DNA from: an uncultured Selenomonadaceae bacterium
GTDB lineage: Bacteria > Bacillota > Negativicutes > Selenomonadales > Selenomonadaceae
NCBI GenBank assembly: GCA_905234365.1
Contig: CAJOHI010000006.1
Span: 1-56,697 of the forward strand
Reading direction: 5' to 3'
Length of the DNA: 56,697 nt
Shown here: positions 26,799-35,831 of the stretch, piece by piece
How positions within the stretch are numbered: the stretch's first letter is position 1
Layout of the letters: every line of letters starts with the position of its first letter
Notes under the pieces: model-generated
Told to the model about the DNA's origin: nothing
The model's input: the letters and a program-made list of their open reading frames with translations, nothing else
Database searches by the model: none
Translations under genes and position numbers: made by a program

Positions 26799-28070
26799 TT
26801 GCAAAAACATAGTTTAATAAAACTTTTAATAAGTGTTGCGGTAATTGTTGCCGTCTTCTTTATGTTTGTCAGACCACTTGCAAACAGTATTCGTCAAGGT
26901 TTAGACCTGCAAGGCGGCACTCATGTTGTCCTTGAGGCAGAAGATACTGAAATTGCTCAAGTTAATGACGACGCTATGCAGCGTGTTGTTTCAATTATGG
27001 AAAAACGCATTAACGAACTTGGTTTAACTGAGCCAATTATCCAGCGCGAAGGTGAGCGCCGAGTTATTATTGAGTTGCCTGGAATTAAAGACCCGGACGC
27101 CGCGATTCAAACGATTGGCAAAACGGCAATGTTGGAGTTTAAGGACGAAGAAGGCAACACCGTTTTAACCGGAACTGATTTAAAAGATGCACAGGCAGCA
27201 ATGGATCAGAATAATCGCAACGTTGTTAATCTTGAGTTTAGTGACGAAGGCGGTAAAAAATTTGCTGATTTGACAATGAAGAACGTCGGCAGAAAAATTG
27301 CAATTTTACTTGACGGCGAAGTTTTAACTGATCCTGTTGTCAATGAACCTATACTCGGCGGTCGTGCAGAAATTTCCGGTCAGCGCACTCTTGACGAAGC
27401 AAATAAATTGGCAATTCTGCTCAGGAGCGGTGCTTTGCCTGTTAAAGTCAACATCATTGAGACCAGAACCGTTGGACCTTCACTCGGTCAAGATTCTAAA
27501 GATAAATCCGAATTTGCATTTGTCATTGGTATTGGTGCAGTGTTAATATTTATGCTGCTTTTCTACAGACTTTCAGGACTTATTGCTGATATCAGCTTAA
27601 TGGCTTATACTGTCATGCTGCTTGCAATTTTGAAAGGTCTCGACGCGACTTTAACTTTGCCTGGTGTTGCAGGAATTATTTTATCAATCGGTATGGCAGT
27701 TGATGCTAACGTTTTGATTTTTGAGCACTTTAAGGAAGAATTTCGACTTGGTAAAACTTTGCGCTTGTCAATGGACGCTGGTTTTGACAGAGCCTTTACA
27801 ACGATTTTTGATTCAAATATCACGACAATTATCGCGGCGGCGGTGTTGTTTCTTTATGGTACCGGTACAATTCGCGGATTTGCAATTACTCTCGGCTTAG
27901 GTGTCTTGCTTTCAATGTTTACGGCTATTACTTTGACAAGGTATCTTTTGAAGTGGTTGATTGCAGCGAAGATTTTTGAAAATCCTAGTATTTATGGCGC
28001 AACTGGTTTTCTATTGTTTGATCCAAGACTTGTAAATAATTCCAAAAAGGCGGTGAAGAAGAATGCCTAA
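26799..28070 (+). CDS. secD: Protein translocase subunit SecD
   Basis: A 423-aa RND-fold membrane protein that uses proton motive force to pull proteins through SecYEG. It has an N-terminal helix, the LRQGLDLQGGTHVVLEA motif (D1 LDLxGG), a periplasmic P1 region with NELG and RVIIELPGIKDP, and five C-terminal helices with GMAVDANVLIFEH and DSNITTIIAA. The start is TTG 26799 after GGAG. It overlaps secF by 8 bp. Confidence 0.96.
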   Translation: MQKHSLIKLLISVAVIVAVFFMFVRPLANSIRQGLDLQGGTHVVLEAEDTEIAQVNDDAMQRVVSIMEKRINELGLTEPIIQREGERRVIIELPGIKDPDAAIQTIGKTAMLEFKDEEGNTVLTGTDLKDAQAAMDQNNRNVVNLEFSDEGGKKFADLTMKNVGRKIAILLDGEVLTDPVVNEPILGGRAEISGQRTLDEANKLAILLRSGALPVKVNIIETRTVGPSLGQDSKDKSEFAFVIGIGAVLIFMLLFYRLSGLIADISLMAYTVMLLAILKGLDATLTLPGVAGIILSIGMAVDANVLIFEHFKEEFRLGKTLRLSMDAGFDRAFTTIFDSNITTIIAAAVLFLYGTGTIRGFAITLGLGVLLSMFTAITLTRYLLKWLIAAKIFENPSIYGATGFLLFDPRLVNNSKKAVKKNA

Positions 28071-28974
28071 TTTTGACATCGCCGGCAAACGAAAGATTTG
28101 GTTTATAATTTCACTGTTAATAATAATTCCTGGATTAATTTCAATGGTAACTCGCGGATTTAATTTTGGAATTGATTTCACCGGCGGCACAATTATTGAT
28201 TTAAGATTTGAGCAGCCTGTAAATATTTCCCAAATTCGCGACTCTCTCAGACCTTACGGACTTGACGGCAGCACAATTCAATTATCCGGCGACAGTTCGG
28301 ACGTTGAGTCTTCAACAGATGTCATGATTCGCACGATCGACCTTGAGGAAAACGACAGAAAGGCAATTATGTCATCAATTCGTTCTGACGTTGGCAATTA
28401 TGAGGTTATGCGCGAAGAAAAAGTCGGCGCTACAATCGGCGGTGAATTGATTTTTAATGCCGTAATGGCGCTTGTAATTTCTTGGGTACTGATTATCTTA
28501 TACATTGCCTACAGATTTGAATTTAGATTCGGCATTGCGGCCGTCATTGCGCTTGTTCATGATATTTTAATTGTCTTGTCTTTCTTTTCATTTACACAGC
28601 GTCAAATTGATTCCTCATTCGTTGCAGCACTTTTGACGATTGTCGGCTATTCAATCAATGACACCATTGTTATTTTTGATCGTATTCGTGAAAATTTAAA
28701 ACTTCACTTTAAACGCGGCGGCGATTTCAATGAGATTGTCAATCGCTCAATCTATCAAACTTTGACACGCTCAATTTATACCGTTTTTACTTGTTTATTT
28801 ACAGTGCTTGCGCTTTACTTCTTTGGCGGAGAGACTACAAAAGATTTTGCCTTTGCTTTAATCATAGGTTTTGCAAGTGGCTGTTATTCTTCGATATTTA
28901 TTGCAAGTCCATTGTGGTTGACACTTCGCAATTATGCTGAAAAAAAGCGTCATAAAAAAATTACTGCCGAGTAA
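28063..28974 (+). CDS. secF: Protein translocase subunit SecF
   Basis: A 303-aa partner of SecD with six membrane helices. The GIDFTGGTIIDLRF motif follows the first helix, and the C-terminal half carries GYSINDTIVIFDRIREN and the TRSIYTVFT segment. It overlaps the secD end by 8 bp, implying translational coupling; separate secD and secF genes are usual in some Firmicutes while Bacillus has a fusion. Confidence 0.96.
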   Translation: MPNFDIAGKRKIWFIISLLIIIPGLISMVTRGFNFGIDFTGGTIIDLRFEQPVNISQIRDSLRPYGLDGSTIQLSGDSSDVESSTDVMIRTIDLEENDRKAIMSSIRSDVGNYEVMREEKVGATIGGELIFNAVMALVISWVLIILYIAYRFEFRFGIAAVIALVHDILIVLSFFSFTQRQIDSSFVAALLTIVGYSINDTIVIFDRIRENLKLHFKRGGDFNEIVNRSIYQTLTRSIYTVFTCLFTVLALYFFGGETTKDFAFALIIGFASGCYSSIFIASPLWLTLRNYAEKKRHKKITAE

Positions 28975-29003
28975 TTCTCAAGCAACTTGAGGAGATGCTT
29001 AAA

Positions 29004-30302
29004 ATGCCAAAAATATTAGTAGTTGATGATGACCAGATAATGCTCATGATTACTTCAAGAATACTTGCAAAACGCTATGAAGTAATTTGTGCATCTTCAG
29101 GTAAACAAGCTATTGAATTATTTGAAAAAGAAAAACCGGATATGATATTGTCGGATTTATTGATGCCGGAAATGGACGGATATGAACTTCAAATGGCTTT
29201 GCAAGCTAAAAACACGGATCCAGTTCCAATGGTATTTATGACAGCAGACGAAAGCGACGAAAGTGAAAGTCAAGGTTTTGCGCTCGGAGCAGTCGATTAT
29301 ATTCGCAAACCGTTAAAAGCTGATATTTTACTTCGCAGAGTCGCAAATGTCATAGAAAATCTGGATAAAATTCATGGTCTAAAGCGAGCAGCGGACACTG
29401 ATCCAATGACAGGCTTATTAAATAAATCTGCCTCTCAACGCGAAATAGGCGGATTGTGCAAAAATAGTCAAGGCGTTTTGTTGATGATAGATTTGGATAG
29501 CTTCAAATTAGTTAATGATATTTACGGTCATAATATGGGCGACAAAATTCTGATTCGCTTTGCTGAGTTGATTAAAGAAGTCATTCGTACAACGGATTTA
29601 GCAGGACGCATGGGCGGCGATGAATTTATTGCATTTTGTCAACATGTCCGTCAAAAATCAGTCATTATCGAGAAAACAGCTTATCTAAATGAAAAATTGC
29701 TTGCTTCGGCGAAAGAATATATGGGAAAGGACATGAGCATACCGCTTGGAACTTCGATTGGTGCCGTATTTGTACCGGACGAAGGCACCGATTTTACTGA
29801 TTTATGTCACAAAGCTGACAAGGCTCTGTACAAAGTCAAGCAAGGCGGTAAACATTCTTGTGCATTTTACGAAGAAACACACAATCCAGAAGAAAATTTA
29901 AATTTGCAAAATAATATTTCAAATATGCGAATGATTCTTGGCGAAAGGAATCGCGAAACCGGTGCTTATTTTTTGGAGATTAGCCAATTTAAAGTAATGT
30001 ACAGATTCGCTGTCAGATTTAATGACAATTATCAAAAAGATATTCAATTCATGCAAATTACGCTTGACTTTAACAATGAATCAAAGATTGAAGATTTTCG
30101 CAATATGCTTGTAAAGTCGTTGCGAAGAAGTGATTGTGTTACTCAAAACGGAAAAAATCAATTTTTGGTGATGTTAATGGAAGCCAATTTGCAGGAAGCG
30201 TATATCGTGAGAGATAGAATTTTGTCGAGATGGCAGCAAATGAGAGCAAATTTTAAAGGCGAAGCAGCTTTTGAAATTGAAAGTATAACCGGTCTTGAAT
30301 AA
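29004..30302 (+). CDS. Response regulator diguanylate cyclase (REC-GGDEF-degenerate GGDEF)
   Basis: A 432-aa protein. The receiver domain (about 1-120) has the acidic DDD near 8-10, the phospho-acceptor in ILSDLLMP near 52 and the KP near 105. A complete GGDEF domain (about 130-300) has DPMTGLLNK, GGDEF near residue 203 and an RTTD inhibitory I-site five residues before it, so it should make c-di-GMP and be product-inhibited. The C-terminal part (about 305-432) looks like a degenerate second GGDEF: SDCVTQNGKNQFLVMLMEANLQEA takes the place of the active motif. Start ATG 29004 after GAGGAG. A decayed paralogue lies at 9329. Confidence 0.88.
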   Translation: MPKILVVDDDQIMLMITSRILAKRYEVICASSGKQAIELFEKEKPDMILSDLLMPEMDGYELQMALQAKNTDPVPMVFMTADESDESESQGFALGAVDYIRKPLKADILLRRVANVIENLDKIHGLKRAADTDPMTGLLNKSASQREIGGLCKNSQGVLLMIDLDSFKLVNDIYGHNMGDKILIRFAELIKEVIRTTDLAGRMGGDEFIAFCQHVRQKSVIIEKTAYLNEKLLASAKEYMGKDMSIPLGTSIGAVFVPDEGTDFTDLCHKADKALYKVKQGGKHSCAFYEETHNPEENLNLQNNISNMRMILGERNRETGAYFLEISQFKVMYRFAVRFNDNYQKDIQFMQITLDFNNESKIEDFRNMLVKSLRRSDCVTQNGKNQFLVMLMEANLQEAYIVRDRILSRWQQMRANFKGEAAFEIESITGLE

Positions 30303-30376
30303 AAGAAGCTACTGTTAGCTAATAATAAAGCAAAATAAGCATTAAAGAATCTCCAAATATTAATTGAAGGTGTGTT

Positions 30377-32404
30377 ATGCAGAAAAGTTGGAAATTAATT
30401 AAAGATGATGAGACTATTGTCAAAAAATTAGCTGATGAATTAAATATTTCCGAATTGACGGCAAAAATTTTATTTCATCGTGGAATAACTAACGTTGAGG
30501 AAGCTGAAATTTTTTTAAATCCGGAAAGCAAGCAAGAATTTAATAATCCATTTTTGATGAAAGGCATGTCCAAAGCCGTCGAAAGAATTATAAAGGCGAT
30601 TGACAATCAGGAAAAGATTGTTATTTACGGTGATTATGATGTTGACGGAATGACTTCTTCAGCTTTAATGGTAAGGACATTGAAAAACTTAGGCGCAACA
30701 GTTGATTTTTATATACCGGATAGGCAAAATGAAGGTTATGGCTTAAATATTTCGGCATTGCAAAAAATTGCTGATAGTGGTACCAAACTTTTAATCACAG
30801 TTGATTGTGGAATTTCAAATGCTAATGAAATTGCAGAAATCAAAGATAAATTAGACGTTATAATTACAGATCATCACTTGCCGTTTGCTGCTATTGACTG
30901 TGCTGTTGCGGTTCTCGATCCACATCAAGAGGACTGCAATTATCCGGATAAAAATTTATGCGGTGTCGGTGTTGCATTTAAACTTTGTCAAGCACTCAAT
31001 ATGACGATTAATAATATTGACTACAGAAATTACTTAACAGATATTGATTTAGTTGCACTTGGAACTGTTGCCGATATTGTGCCGCTCGTTGGCGAGAATC
31101 GCAAAATTGTTCGACTTGGTTTAAAACAAATGATTAATACTAAAAATATTGGACTGCGTGCCTTATTGGAAGTTTCAAATATTGATAAAAATAAAAAGCT
31201 CAATACCAATCATTTAGGTTTTAAAATTGGACCGCGTTTAAATTCAACCGGCAGATTATCGACTGCATCTAAAGGTGTTCATTTGCTTATTACTAATAAT
31301 GAAAAGGAAGCTGCAGAGATCGCGCAAGAACTTGATAGGGAAAATACTAATCGCAAATTTAAAGAATACCAAATGCTTGAGACAGCCAACAAAAAGTATA
31401 TAAAACTCAGAGAAGAACACGGCGGCGATTTAAGCAGTATTGTCGTCGCAAGCGAAAATTGGCATCCTGGTATTGTAGGTCTCGTTGCAGCACGTTTACT
31501 CGAAAAACATTATTTGCCAACGATTGTAATTGCGATTGACGGCGATATTGCGCGTGCTTCATGTCGAAGTATCAGAGCATTGCATATGAAAGAAGCGCTG
31601 GATTATTTCAGTGATTATTTTACCCAATACGGCGGTCATGCTGCTGCTGCCGGTTTCTCGATAAGAACTAAGGATATAGACAAATTCAGAGAAGATTTTG
31701 ACGCTTATGTTAAAAAAAATCTCAAAGAAGAAGATTTTACACCTGTGCAGGAAATTGATGTTTTTGTTCATCCGAATAAATTGAATTTGCAGTTAGCTGA
31801 CGATATGGAAAAATTGGAGCCGTTCGGTGTGAGCAATCCTTATCCTGTCTTTGCCTGCAGTAATGTCAAAGGAGTTTCGCCGCGAACAATGGGGCAATCC
31901 AAAAGTCATTTGAGTTTTTTTATCAAAGGCGTCAACGAAGGTCAATTTGATATGAGAGCCATTTGTTGGAATAAAGGTTCATTTGTTCCACTCATTGAAA
32001 GCGAATTGCTTGACATTACTTTTGAGCCGGAACGCAACGAATTTAACGGCAATATCAGCGTTCAATGCTTGATTAATTCAATTATTCCGTCAAAAGAAAA
32101 TTGTTTATTTCCGGATCGTGAAACGATGATAAATATTTATAAATTTTTATGGCAGCGAGCTAACTCTGTTGAGTTTAAACCTTACGATATAGGTAAATTT
32201 AGTGTAGATTATAAAAAATCTTCATTTGCAAGTGAAAATCCTGCATTAAATTCAGCTTATACAATGTTTTGTGCAATTCAAGTGTTTGAGGAACTTGGAC
32301 TCATATATTTTAATGCCAATGGAGATGAATTTATTATGCCTAAAAGTTCAAAAAAATTGGATTTAAATGAGTCAAGATTTTGGAGATTAAATAACAATCA
32401 ATAG
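30377..32404 (+). CDS. recJ: Single-stranded-DNA exonuclease RecJ
   Basis: A 5'-3' ssDNA exonuclease in recombination and repair, 675 aa. The DHH phosphoesterase motifs are present: GDYDVDGMTSSALM, ITVDCGISN, ITDHH near 165, and the DHHA1 part with the ASCRSIRALHMKEAL and GGHAAAAGFS segments. An OB-fold follows, then a C-terminal extension (about 555-675) seen in Firmicute RecJ. ATG follows GAAGGTG. Confidence 0.95.
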   Translation: MQKSWKLIKDDETIVKKLADELNISELTAKILFHRGITNVEEAEIFLNPESKQEFNNPFLMKGMSKAVERIIKAIDNQEKIVIYGDYDVDGMTSSALMVRTLKNLGATVDFYIPDRQNEGYGLNISALQKIADSGTKLLITVDCGISNANEIAEIKDKLDVIITDHHLPFAAIDCAVAVLDPHQEDCNYPDKNLCGVGVAFKLCQALNMTINNIDYRNYLTDIDLVALGTVADIVPLVGENRKIVRLGLKQMINTKNIGLRALLEVSNIDKNKKLNTNHLGFKIGPRLNSTGRLSTASKGVHLLITNNEKEAAEIAQELDRENTNRKFKEYQMLETANKKYIKLREEHGGDLSSIVVASENWHPGIVGLVAARLLEKHYLPTIVIAIDGDIARASCRSIRALHMKEALDYFSDYFTQYGGHAAAAGFSIRTKDIDKFREDFDAYVKKNLKEEDFTPVQEIDVFVHPNKLNLQLADDMEKLEPFGVSNPYPVFACSNVKGVSPRTMGQSKSHLSFFIKGVNEGQFDMRAICWNKGSFVPLIESELLDITFEPERNEFNGNISVQCLINSIIPSKENCLFPDRETMINIYKFLWQRANSVEFKPYDIGKFSVDYKKSSFASENPALNSAYTMFCAIQVFEELGLIYFNANGDEFIMPKSSKKLDLNESRFWRLNNNQ

Positions 32405-32454
32405 ATTTAAGGTCAATAACAAATCAAATTAATATAAAAAATGAGGTTTTATAA

Positions 32455-33678
32455 ATGAGTATAAAATTTTTTATTACGTCATTGTTGATGTATCTTGTTT
32501 TTATTTCGACTTATGTATCGGCGGCAACGATTGAAATTAACGATTCGAGAGCAACGCCGGAATATTGGATTAACAGAAGTGCAAACGGTGACAAAATATT
32601 ATTGAGTCCTCAACAAATTTCAAAATTCAATGCAAATATTTTAAGTAAAGACGAATATGCTGCTGATTTGGAAAATTATCCTGCTGTCGTTTCTACTGAT
32701 AAAGTCAACGCTTTGATCAAAGAGGCAGAATACGATTTATACACCGGTGAACATTATGTCAGCGACGATGTAACTGTTCGTTATGCTGTGACTGTTGAAC
32801 GTGGAGATATTCGTTTGCTGCCTCAATCTTGGAACGGCGATATTTATGACGACATTCAAGGCACAGCGATTGATCCGGCTGAAGCTGTTGCGGTTTTACT
32901 CGAAAGTAAGGACGGCAAATTTGTATTTGTACAATCGCGCTATTACATGGGCTGGCTTAACAAATCAATTATTGCCTTCACGAATCGCGAAACTTGGCTG
33001 CACTATGTCAATCCAAAAGATTTTATTATCATTACCGCAAACAAAAAAGCCATCGAGATTAACGGCAAAAATGTTTTGTTTCAAATGGGTGCCAAAATTC
33101 CGCTGAAAAATACAAAAATTACAGACAATAATTATTGGATTACAAGATTTCCAACTTCTGTTAATGGTCAGCTTAAAGAGGTTGACGCTTTTATTTGGAA
33201 TGATGAAACGATCAACAAAGGCTTTTTGAATTGCACTGAGAATAATTTTATTCGTCAAGCATTTAAATTTTTAGGTGATGTTTACGGTTGGGGAGGTTTG
33301 CAGGAAAGCGTTGACTGTTCGGCATTTACGCAAAATATTTACCGTTCAATGGGTCTTGAAATTCCACGCGATGCCGATCGTCAAGAAGGTTGCATGCCGA
33401 TATTTGCTGTCTTTAATGATGTCACAACGGCTGAAAGATTTGATATTGTCAAACGTGCTCCTATAGGTTCATTATTGTTTAAACCAGGTCATGTGATGAT
33501 GAATCTAGGTCAAGATGATAATGGTAATTCGCTTGTAATTCATTCTGCGAGTTCTTATTTTGACAACGGCAACAAGATTTACATTCGCAAAGTTATCGTT
33601 TCCGATTTACATTATAAAAATAGTTCCGGTGTCGAGACGATTGACGGTTTAACCGGAATAAGTTTTTACGGAAGATGA
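32455..33678 (+). CDS. Secreted NlpC/P60 peptidoglycan hydrolase with SH3 domains
   Basis: A 407-aa protein with a signal peptide (about 1-24, ending VSAAT), an N-terminal region and SH3-like domains (about 85-240; GWLNKSIIAF, MGAKIPLK), and a C-terminal NlpC/P60 domain. The catalytic cysteine is in ESVDCSAFTQ near 289 and the histidine in KPGHVMMNLG near 345. It probably cleaves the stem peptide (gamma-D-Glu-diamino acid bond). It ends 12 bases before a structured RNA element that separates it from an L,D-transpeptidase gene; without that element the two wall genes would be 9 to 12 bases apart. Confidence 0.9.
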   Translation: MSIKFFITSLLMYLVFISTYVSAATIEINDSRATPEYWINRSANGDKILLSPQQISKFNANILSKDEYAADLENYPAVVSTDKVNALIKEAEYDLYTGEHYVSDDVTVRYAVTVERGDIRLLPQSWNGDIYDDIQGTAIDPAEAVAVLLESKDGKFVFVQSRYYMGWLNKSIIAFTNRETWLHYVNPKDFIIITANKKAIEINGKNVLFQMGAKIPLKNTKITDNNYWITRFPTSVNGQLKEVDAFIWNDETINKGFLNCTENNFIRQAFKFLGDVYGWGGLQESVDCSAFTQNIYRSMGLEIPRDADRQEGCMPIFAVFNDVTTAERFDIVKRAPIGSLLFKPGHVMMNLGQDDNGNSLVIHSASSYFDNGNKIYIRKVIVSDLHYKNSSGVETIDGLTGISFYGR

Positions 33679-33689
33679 TTGAGTCAAAT

Positions 33690-33937
33690 GCTCACGATTA
33701 AAATCACGAGCTTGTCCATACCATACACGTCTTTACGAGTTGCGAAGTTCAAACGTTAATACTCCTTCGTAGGTCAGACATCGTCGGGTGATAACCCAAG
33801 TCCGTTATTTAACGAGTGCCCACAGCCGAAGCCAACCGTTCTCTCGTTAAATTCATTTTAGCCTATTTAAAACTCAAAGTCAAGGGGTGAGGGCGCATTC
33901 CTCTCACGACTGAAGTCGCGAGTGTCCTGCGCGATTA
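33690..33937 (+). ncRNA. HEARO-like RNA element (IscB omega RNA) without a protein gene
   Basis: About 248 bases of non-coding, clearly structured sequence unlike the AT-rich surroundings. Visible stems: a left hairpin GCTCACGATT/AATCACGAGC (33690-33711); CGAAG/CTTCG (33743-33747/33765-33769); GGGT/ACCC (33786-33797); an eight-base TTAACGAG/CTCGTTAA (33809-33850); and a terminal hairpin CTCACGACT/AGTCGCGAG (33903-33922) enclosed by GCGCA/TGCGC (33893-33897/33928-33932). The element ends directly before ATGA. From memory, HEARO RNAs lie at IscB transposons, share terminal hairpins of this type and insert just 5' of ATGA or GTGA. No IscB ORF is present. Family assignment is inference; the structured, insertion-like character is visible. 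Confidence 0.65.
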
Positions 33938-34600
33938 ATGAAAAAACTTTTGATTTTTACTTTAATGATTTTGTTTGCTGTAACAAGTAATGTTTCCGCA
34001 ACGCCGCTCGACAAGTCGATAATGTCAGCAATAATTGGGAAAACTCAAACGTCACAGATAACTGACCAAATTATTTTAGTTATAGATCACAATTTAACAC
34101 TTTGGAATAAGCAAAGTAACGGACATTGGGGGTTAGAATTAGAATCTTACTGCGGTTATGGTCTTAATGGTATGTCCAAAAATCGACATGCCGGCGACAA
34201 GACAACGCCGATTGGTTCATATCCGATTCTTTATGCTTTTGGACTTGTTGACAATCCAAATTCGGCAATGACTTACAAAAAAATTACGCCTAACTCTTAC
34301 CTTTCCGGCGAAGAATCGACGTATAATATGTGGATTGAAAGCGCCCGGCGAATGTATGACAGCGAACATTTGATTGATTATTATCAATATAAGTATGCAA
34401 TGAATATTGGATTTAATATTAATCCGACTGTTTACGGTCGCGGTGCTGCAATTTTTCTACACTGTAAAAGTTATGATCGCTGGTGGACTTCTGGCTGTGT
34501 GAGTGTGCCGGAAAAAATTATGCTGGAATTGCTGCAGAAGTCACATGACGGCGAATATATTATAATTGTACCGAATGTTGAGGAAATTCAAAATTATTGA
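33938..34600 (+). CDS. L,D-transpeptidase family protein (YkuD domain)
   Basis: A 220-aa exported protein with signal peptide (about 1-22, ending VSATP). The catalytic site of YkuD transpeptidases is seen as FLHCKSYDRWWTSGCVSVP, with the cysteine near residue 187; TTPIGSYPI is the upstream family motif. Such enzymes make 3-3 peptidoglycan cross-links or attach proteins to the wall. The ATG is the first base after the RNA element, and no SD is visible in the 20 bases upstream (GTGTCCTGCGCGATTA), so present-day translation may be weak, leaderless or element-dependent. Confidence 0.87.
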   Translation: MKKLLIFTLMILFAVTSNVSATPLDKSIMSAIIGKTQTSQITDQIILVIDHNLTLWNKQSNGHWGLELESYCGYGLNGMSKNRHAGDKTTPIGSYPILYAFGLVDNPNSAMTYKKITPNSYLSGEESTYNMWIESARRMYDSEHLIDYYQYKYAMNIGFNINPTVYGRGAAIFLHCKSYDRWWTSGCVSVPEKIMLELLQKSHDGEYIIIVPNVEEIQNY

Positions 34601-35113
34601 TTAAAGTTCGATAACTGCTTCTTCTATTGAGCGTCGTTCAGAGTGACGAGGTGAAGGTTTTGCATCAGCAGCAGCATAACCAAGCGGAAATACTGCAACA
34701 ATGTCAAAATCATGCATTTGCGGAAAAAGTTCCTTTAACTTAGATTCGTCAACCATGCCGACCCAAGTTGTAGCAAGACCGACAGCTTCAATGGCAAGCA
34801 GCAAATGAGTTGCAACTATTGTAGCATCAATCTCGGCAAAATTTTTACCATCAAAAGGACGTGTAAAAGCGTCATTTTTTTTGCCGCCAATAATCAGCAC
34901 AGTTTTTGCGCCAAAGATGAAATTAGTAGTTTGTTTGAGTTTTTCCATTGCTTCAGCAGATTTGACAACCCAAATCTTGTATGGCTGCAGATTTTTAGCT
35001 GTTGGTGCAGCGATTGCTATTTGCAATACTTGATTAAGTTTTTCCGGCTCAACCGGCTTATCGGACATTTTGCGGCATGAATAACGCGCCTTTACGAGTT
35101 CCAAAAAGTTCAT
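34601..35113 (-). CDS. Nitroreductase family protein
   Basis: A 170-aa FMN-dependent oxidoreductase-like protein: YSCRKMSDKPV, AIAAPTAKNLQPYKIWVV, and the C-terminal EAVGLATTWVGM and FPLGYAA segments are typical of short anaerobe nitroreductases. Physiological substrate unknown. The gene immediately abuts the end of the L,D-transpeptidase (convergent). It lies downstream of a flavodoxin gene on the same strand (15 bp), which could supply electrons. Confidence 0.88.
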   Translation of the reverse strand: MNFLELVKARYSCRKMSDKPVEPEKLNQVLQIAIAAPTAKNLQPYKIWVVKSAEAMEKLKQTTNFIFGAKTVLIIGGKKNDAFTRPFDGKNFAEIDATIVATHLLLAIEAVGLATTWVGMVDESKLKELFPQMHDFDIVAVFPLGYAAADAKPSPRHSERRSIEEAVIEL

Positions 35114-35128
35114 ACTATCACCTGCTAA

Positions 35129-35650
35129 TTATAAATTTTTAATTGATAATTTCTTTTGCAAAGAGTCAATAAAATTTTTAAGTCTGTCAAAGTCTTCATC
35201 ATTAGGATGATTGGCGGCATTTTTCCAGCGCTCAACACTGTCAAATTTATTATGCGGATCATTCGGACCGGCTTTAAGCCGCTTTTCAATCAATGCAGGA
35301 TTTATCTTACCTTGACAGCTAAAAGTGCCAAGAATGTTACAACCTTCACCTAAAAGATAGGCTGCACGTGCAAAAGCCGTCGTTGAGTGCTCGTTGCCGA
35401 CTTCAGTACCGTGCGTCTGAAATAATATTACGTTTGAATTTTTAACTGTTGGCAAAAACTTTGTCATCAACGGATCAGGAGCGCCGCGTTTAAGCCAATA
35501 GCCAAGTGCTACCAATTCATAGTCAGAAAAGTTATCGGGCGCTTCCTTAACGTCAAACAAATCTGAATCAACAATAAATTCAGCGATTTTTTCAGCGATT
35601 AATTTAGTATTGCCTGTCATCGAAGAATAAATAATTGCACATTTGTTCAT
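35129..35650 (-). CDS. Flavodoxin family protein
   Basis: A 173-aa flavodoxin-fold protein. The phosphate-binding loop YSSMTGNTKLIAEKIA binds FMN phosphate; GYWLKRGAPDPLM and FQTHGTE are near the flavin loops. The C-terminal extension (about 120-173) is longer than in classical flavodoxins. Start ATG 35650 after GAGGAGG; an ATG six bases upstream is too close to the SD. Likely an electron carrier for the nitroreductase next to it, by position only. Confidence 0.85.
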   Translation of the reverse strand: MNKCAIIYSSMTGNTKLIAEKIAEFIVDSDLFDVKEAPDNFSDYELVALGYWLKRGAPDPLMTKFLPTVKNSNVILFQTHGTEVGNEHSTTAFARAAYLLGEGCNILGTFSCQGKINPALIEKRLKAGPNDPHNKFDSVERWKNAANHPNDEDFDRLKNFIDSLQKKLSIKNL

Positions 35651-35710
35651 TATCATTCCTCCTCAAAAAAATTTTTAATCTAATTCTAATATAAACTTAA
35701 TCTTTAATAC

Positions 35711-35739
35711 TTGCAATACTTTTTTTTGCAATTTATAAT
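35711..35739 (+). promoter_or_regulatory. Promoter for the RTX-like gene
   Basis: TTGCAA (35711-35716), 17-bp spacer, TATAAT (35734-35739). The leader of about 85 nt ends with AGAGGTG before ATG 35832. Confidence 0.7.
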
Positions 35740-35831
35740 AATTTTATCGTTTGAGGTAAATTTTTTTAAAGAAATTACGATATATTTATAGTAAATTATC
35801 TTATCTTGTAAAAATAAAGAGGTGTTTTTTT

